A stretch of 64,000 nucleotides of DNA from Niebla homalea. Its lineage: Eukaryota > Ascomycota > Lecanoromycetes > Lecanorales > Ramalinaceae. How positions within the stretch are numbered: position 1 is the first letter of the stretch; the number at the start of each line of letters is the position of its first letter. Location: positions 1-64,000 of the forward strand of contig JAHGAU010000009.1 in assembly GCA_019925105.1 (NCBI GenBank), given 5' to 3'. The notes beneath the pieces were generated by a model that did no database searches, was not told where the DNA came from, and saw nothing but the letters and a program-made list of their open reading frames with translations. This document shows, in pieces, positions 58,040-64,000 of the stretch. A program made the translations under genes and the position numbers.

Positions 58040-58361
58040 TAACCTTAATTTATTTAAATCGGTTTAAAGAATTTATAGTTTATTAATAAATAAATAAATT
58101 AATATAAACCGTAATAATAAAAACGGTATTACTGAAATTAATATTAAATACGTAAGGATTATAATAATAACGGTTTTAATAAAAATAATTAATTTTAAAC
58201 TTATCGTTAACGTTATTATTTATATTTATTTTATCTTCCGGAGTATATCCCGGTATTAATAAAATCTTATTTATTTATTAATAAGCCGGGATAAAATTAT
58301 AAGTATCCTTAAATAAAATAAACATATTAACTCCCTTTAATAAAAGTAAGTTAAAAGCCTT
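58040..58361 (-). mobile_element. copia fragment between the two gypsy elements
   Basis: A 322-bp AT-rich spacer. On the minus strand its last 100 bases read AYINLFIY-like, TINSLNRFK, IK and then run in frame into VINKKIISLL at 51,122 once gypsy copy A is removed. So this is the upstream piece of the same copia pol gene. The upstream two-thirds is too decayed to place. Confidence 0.65.
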
Positions 58362-58507
58362 TGTTATATGCAGCATGCATACATGGGAGCATTGATAGGT
58401 ATAGGACACCCTTTGTACGTAGAGGATAGGCATCCTTATGATGCTTTTATCCTTTAGGTAGAATTATTATTTATATATTATTATACTTTTTAATCTATAT
58501 ATTAATA
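58362..58507 (+). repeat. 5' LTR of gypsy copy B
   Basis: Starts TGTTATATGCAGC and ends ATATTAATA, 146 bp, the inverted match of the copy A 5' LTR. It keeps more CpA/TpG words at its start (GCAGCATGCATACATGGGAGC) than the copy A 3' LTR, where they have become TATATA, showing unequal RIP damage. Confidence 0.85.
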
Positions 58508-61500
58508 AATAATAATAATAGCTATTTATATTAATATTATATTAACGTATATCGTAAGATCCGTTAATATGAATTAAAGCATTAATTTATTAATTATAAC
58601 GGATATTTCCTTTATAATAATATTAAAAATATTAATTTTATATCCTTTAAAATACCGTTTTTAATTTATTTTTAAATATTTTTAAAGAAAAATTAAAAAC
58701 GGTATTATAAAGAAAATATATATATTATAAGCTTTTTAAATATTACCGGATCCCAATATTATTATTTTAATATATTAATTAAACGCTTTATTAAAATCTA
58801 ATAACTTAATAACCGCGGTAATTTTATATTTAATTTTAGAAAGAATTATTTAAATAATTAAAAATAATTAATAATTAAGCAACTTAAGAATTATATTTAT
58901 TATAAATAGATTATTTCGGTTAAAATCTTCTGAAGCTATAAAATTTATTACTTTTTTTAATTTAATTCTTAAAAACTGGATTTTAAACCCTTTAATACTT
59001 TAATATAATTTATTTATTATACTTTAAAAACGCTTTATTATTATTATAATTATTATATAAATTATTATTAACTTTAATAAAGTTAGGTAGGTTTAAATTA
59101 TATTAATATGATTAAAGTCCTTAAAAACTTAATATTATAAAATTATTACTTTTATTAAATAGTTTTTTACCTTTATAATAACCATTAGATTTATTTTTTA
59201 TATTAACGTTAATATTATAATATTCCTTTTTAACTTTAAGTATTAAACCGGAATCCAAGCTTAATAAATTTAATATATTAAAATTAAATTTATTAAATTT
59301 AAGTTTATTATATTAAATAAAAAATACCTTTATTAAAGAAGTAATTTTTATTTAATTTATTAATCCGTTTAATCGGTTAAAAATAATAAGTTTTATTAAA
59401 AAGTAAATAATATAATTATAAAATATAATTTAAGAATTAATTCTTATTATTATATAAGGTTAATAATAAAATAATTTTAATAATAATTTATTCTTTTCTT
59501 TTAATAATATAATATAATTAATAAAAAACTTATAATTAAACTGATTAATAAATTTTAATTCCGGTAACGTCGGATTTTTTAACCCTTTTTATAAAAATAA
59601 GTTTTCCGATATAATTCTTATAATTAAGTATTCCGGGAAATATACCTTTTTCCGGAATATATATATCTTTATTAATTAATTAAAGGATATTATTTAAATA
59701 ATAAATATATAATTATTACGGAATAACCTATAATTATATTTGAAAAATATTACTTTAAAATAATATATTATAAAGTTATTAAATATTAAGAAACGATTTA
59801 TTAAATATAATAATAATTTAATTAAATAGATTTTTTAAATTATTATTAAATTTAAATTACTTTAATAAGTCGGTTTAAATATTTTAATTATTAAAAAATA
59901 TATTATAAATAATATTTTTTAAAACCGGGAGCCCTATAAATATATATAGATTATTTTACGGATTATATATACGTTAAATTTTAATATTATTTAAAATTAA
60001 TTTACATTTATTTATAACGGGTTAAACTTAGAATTTTAACGGGATTTATAATTATTAATTATAATTATTATTATTAATAATTATTTTAAATTTATAAATA
60101 AATTTAAATATAATTAATAAATTTATATTATTAAGTATCTTATACCTTTATAGATATATCCGTAAAATCGTAAAATGGGTATATTATTTTAAGGTAATCG
60201 GAATTTTATAGAAAATTTAAAAACTGGTTTTTCTTTTTAATTATTAACGTTATCTTTTTAAATATATAAATAAAATAAAGCTTATAATATATACCCTTAA
60301 AAAAAAAAGGATAATAATAATTACTTTTAACGTTATAAAAAAAAAAAATATTAATATTAAATTAAGGAAAATTAGGGCCCTTAAAAAAAGGGTTTAATTT
60401 TAAATATTAAATATATTATATAGAATAAAGGGTTAATTAAGTTTTTATACTTAAGAATAAAGAAAAAGAAAATATATTATCCGATAAGAAAGAATTAAAA
60501 GGATCTTAAGATAACGATAACCCTATTATAAAAAAAGTATATTTTATATATTAATCCTTTATACGTTATTAATATATTAAATACGTATTAAAGTATTTAT
60601 TATAAAATAAACTTTTACTTATTTTAAATATAATTATTAAAAATCAGAAAGAATAAACTTAAATATTTTTAAAGCTTTTTTATTAAATTAACGGATTTAA
60701 TCTATTAATAATTAATATACATAAGCTTAATAAATTAATAACATATTACTTATAATTATTAATTTTACCGTAATAAAGAGTATATACCTTATAAATCTTA
60801 CCTTTAGGGTATATTAATATATTATAAGTAAAATCCAATTTACCCTTAATTTACCCATAGTGGACTTCTATATAAATAACGGGTATTTTATTATAATTAT
60901 TAATTATAATATTATATTCTTTTAAATTCTAGATTTAAATTTTAAAATCTAGAAATTACTTAAGTTAATTCCGGTTATAAACGTTAATAATTTTAAATTA
61001 ATTATCGATAAATTTATAATATTTAATTTATTCTTTTTAAAAAAGAAGAATATAATATTTACCTTAAGAAAAATCTTAATTAAAATTTATTTAATATATA
61101 ATCTATTTATTAATATTTTAATCGTTATTAATATTATAACTTTTAATAAAATAATAATTAATTTTAATAATTAAAAATATATTATTAATATTTATAAAAA
61201 TATAAGTATTAAAGTAATTATTTTTATAAAGGAAATAACGTAATTACGATATATAATTTACGTAAAATAATAAACTTAAATCTTAACTTATAATACGGTA
61301 TAAGTATTAATTATATATTAGAAAAAAGGGACTTTAAAAGAATTATTAAAATCCCGGGATTTTATCTTTAAATTATAATTAATATCGTTTTATAATCTTA
61401 AATTCTAAGGTAATATATTTATATATATTGTTAACTTAAAAATATCGGTTATTTAAATTAAAAATAATATTAATTAAAAAGTTAATTTATTATATAAAGT

Positions 61501-64000
61501 AAGACTTAAAATTTTATATAATTTACTTTTATAACTTTACTATATAATAATCTTAAGTTCATTAATATTATTTATTATTTACGGATAAAAAACTTAAAAA
61601 TTTAAGTTATAAATTCGTAAAATTATTATAATAATAACATTAATCTTTATATTCTCCGGAATAATTTTTATAACTTTTGGTTATTTAAAGATTTACTTAA
61701 ACCGGGCATTATAAATTAATAATTATAAAGGATAAATTTTCTTTAATAATATTAAAATTTATATATATAATAGAAATATATAAGTTTAATTAAATAATAT
61801 TATTAAAAAATTTAATAATATCTTTAAAAATAATAATATTATAATTAATATTCCAGAAAATTAATATATATTTATTAATCTTCGATTTAATATAATTATT
61901 AAACTTAAAAAAATATATAATATTAAACGTAAAGATTAAAAGATTATAAATTAAACTTTAAATAAAATATATAATAAAAATAAGCTATATTAATTTATAT
62001 AACTTATAAAATTTTTATATTTTATTTTTATTATTTAATATAATATTTTAAATAAACATAAAAACCATATTATAATTAATATTTAATTACTTAATAAAAT
62101 TACGATTTCTAATTTATATTTATTATTATTATAATAAGAAATAATTTCTTTAATTATAAATTATAAATATATTACCATAATTAATATTTATAATTATTTT
62201 TATTAATTTCTTATATATAAATTTAATTAATATAAACTTTATATTATCTTTTATAAAAATTAAAAGGAATCTTTGGTTATATTAATAAGTTTTAAAAATA
62301 ATCCTTTATATATATAAAAATAAATAAATAATATATTACGTTTAATACGAGATTTTACGTAAGTATTCGTAAATAATATAATTATTTTTAATTATTTATT
62401 AAAGGAATATATTATTTATTTACGTTAAATCTTTTAAATTCTTAAAAATAAATATATAGATTTTTCATTAATAAAATTATTTATTGGTTATTTTATAATT
62501 AAGGTTTTTAATTAATAAGTTAATTCTTTAAGGATATTTATACTTAATAATAAAATTAAAATTATATAAAACCTTAAATTTCTTAACTTATTAAGAGACC
62601 TTAAAGTTTTCTTTGGTTTTACGAATTAATTACGTATTAAAATAAAGAATTATACTTAATATATTATTCCGCTTTAAATATATAAAATCTTTCTTATTAT
62701 AGATTTAAGAAAAGTAAATTTAGAGTATACCGGTTTATATTATAAATAAAGGATATCTTAAATTAAATTTATATTTATTTAAGAAGAAAACTATACTTTT
62801 AAGGATTTAAAAAACGCGTTTTCAGAACCATTATTTCTTATATATTATAATCTTAATTAACCTTTATTTATCGATATCGATATATTAAAAAAATTAAGTA
62901 TTATAGCTATAATATATTATATTAAGGATAATCCGTTATTTTATAATATTACGGAAATTAACGATTTATTAAAAATTATATATAATAAAATATAATTAAT
63001 AATATTCCTTAATAAAAGCTTAAATATAATCAAGAAAAATTATTAATTTACGGAGTTAAAAATTACGGGTATAATTTAAGTTATATATAAAATTAAATAC
63101 TTAATTAAAATAAATTATTATAAATTTAACTATATAATCTTTATAAATTATAACGTAATTATTAATATCTTTAAATAAATTAATTTAAAAACCTCCGTAA
63201 TTAATAAGTTTAATCTCCGCTTAATTTATATATTATAATATTTATCGATATTTAATATTTCGTTACGTTATAAATTAAGTTTAATAAATATTATTTTTAA
63301 CGTATTTTTATAATTAATTAATAATACGTAAACTTTATTTATAGAAATCGGAATTCTTAATAACGTAAATAATAATAAACCAATTATTTTTTATTATATT
63401 TATATCTTAAATAAATTTAAAGGGTAAATTAAAGAAAAGTATATAAAAAATAAAATATAAATAAAATTATAAAAAATCTTAATAATTAAGGAAGAATTAA
63501 ATTTATAAAATACAAAAATTAAATTACGCTTTATATTAAAAAATAGCCTTATTTATAATTTAGAATCCGCTAATTATTTATTATAATTATATATATTTAA
63601 TAAACTTAAAAAAATAATTTTTTAATAAATATATAATAATTTTAACCGATCTTACGATAAATTAATAAACTTAATATATTTATTTAAGTTAAGTAAATAA
63701 TTATAGAAATATATCGCATATTACTTTAAGTATAAGTTAAATTAAATTAAAAAATATATATTTTATAAATCGCTTTAATTAATTTTAAGTTCATTAATTA
63801 TTTTTTATATTATTTATATAGACTTTATTATTACTTTATTAAATTAATAGAATTACGATATATTCTTTACCGTTACCGATAAATTCTTTAAACGGGTATT
63901 TTTATTCTTTAATAATATTAAATTCAAAATTAATAATTAAATAAAATTATTATTAATAGAATTAATAAAATAAGGTTAAAGTATTCCTTCCGATATTATA
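58362..64000 (+). mobile_element. second RIP-mutated Ty3/gypsy element (copy B), truncated by window
   Basis: Begins with a 146-bp LTR (58362-58507) and runs to the right edge. It is the inverted counterpart of copy A; for example the CCCGGGATTTTA word at 61,352 mirrors 55,064. Reverse transcriptase/RNase H text lies near 62,820-63,320 on the plus strand: AFSEPLFLIYYN, PLFIDIDI, FYNITE, TELKITGI, LRLIYYNI, FRYVINL, matching gypsy RNase H and the start of the linker to integrase. Stops are at RIP-type positions. The integrase, chromodomain and 3' LTR should follow outside the window. Confidence 0.85.

Overview
The window is nuclear DNA of a filamentous ascomycete (Pezizomycotina). The support is short 46-143 bp GT-AG introns with CTNAC-like branch sites, typical fungal families (DUR3 urea/polyamine symporter, PIR cell-wall protein, Old Yellow Enzyme, a DUF3638 giant ATPase), and blocks of extremely AT-rich DNA that carry the C-to-T/G-to-A scars of repeat-induced point mutation (RIP). 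Class is not certain; Dothideomycetes or a neighbour would fit.

The window has three compartments. (1) Bases 1 to about 9,060 are an AT-rich, probably subtelomeric block. A CCCCTTATAA-type minisatellite fills the first 0.8 kb, followed by AT microsatellites. A heavily RIP-mutated telomere-linked RecQ helicase lies on the minus strand at about 2,880-7,080, recognisable from its OrsD-like N-terminus through to helicase motif VI. (2) Bases 9,060 to about 49,430 have balanced composition and carry the working genes. The first 6.6 kb is gene-poor. After it come a DUR3-type transporter, an alpha/beta hydrolase, a 77-residue cysteine-rich secreted protein on the opposite strand, a mucin-like membrane protein, two more secreted proteins, a non-autonomous inverted-repeat element with perfect 56-bp ends, an Old Yellow Enzyme, a cupin, a DJ-1/Hsp31 protein, a PIR-type cell-wall protein with a probable GPI signal, a secreted or membrane alpha/beta hydrolase whose nucleophile serine is replaced by glycine, and a 3,158-residue DUF3638/DUF3645 protein. 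(3) Bases 49,430-64,000 are a second AT block built from nested retrotransposons. A minus-strand Ty1/copia pol gene is interrupted inside its reverse transcriptase by a complete 6.9-kb Ty3/gypsy element (146-bp LTRs, 5-bp TAACC target duplication). A second copy of the same gypsy family lies head-to-head 322 bp away and runs off the window.

The genes do not form an obvious biosynthetic cluster. The theme is accessory, surface-facing biology (secreted, wall and membrane proteins, nutrient uptake, redox and detoxification enzymes) on an island between two RIP-silenced repeat blocks. That layout is typical of fast-evolving fungal subtelomeres and effector compartments. The strongest reading of anything unusual here is the nested, RIP-mutated transposon architecture and the RIP-killed telomere helicase. 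I found no convincing wholly new system. Intron-exon models were worked out by eye from splice sites and frame; all are internally consistent in length (multiples of three) but not transcript-verified.
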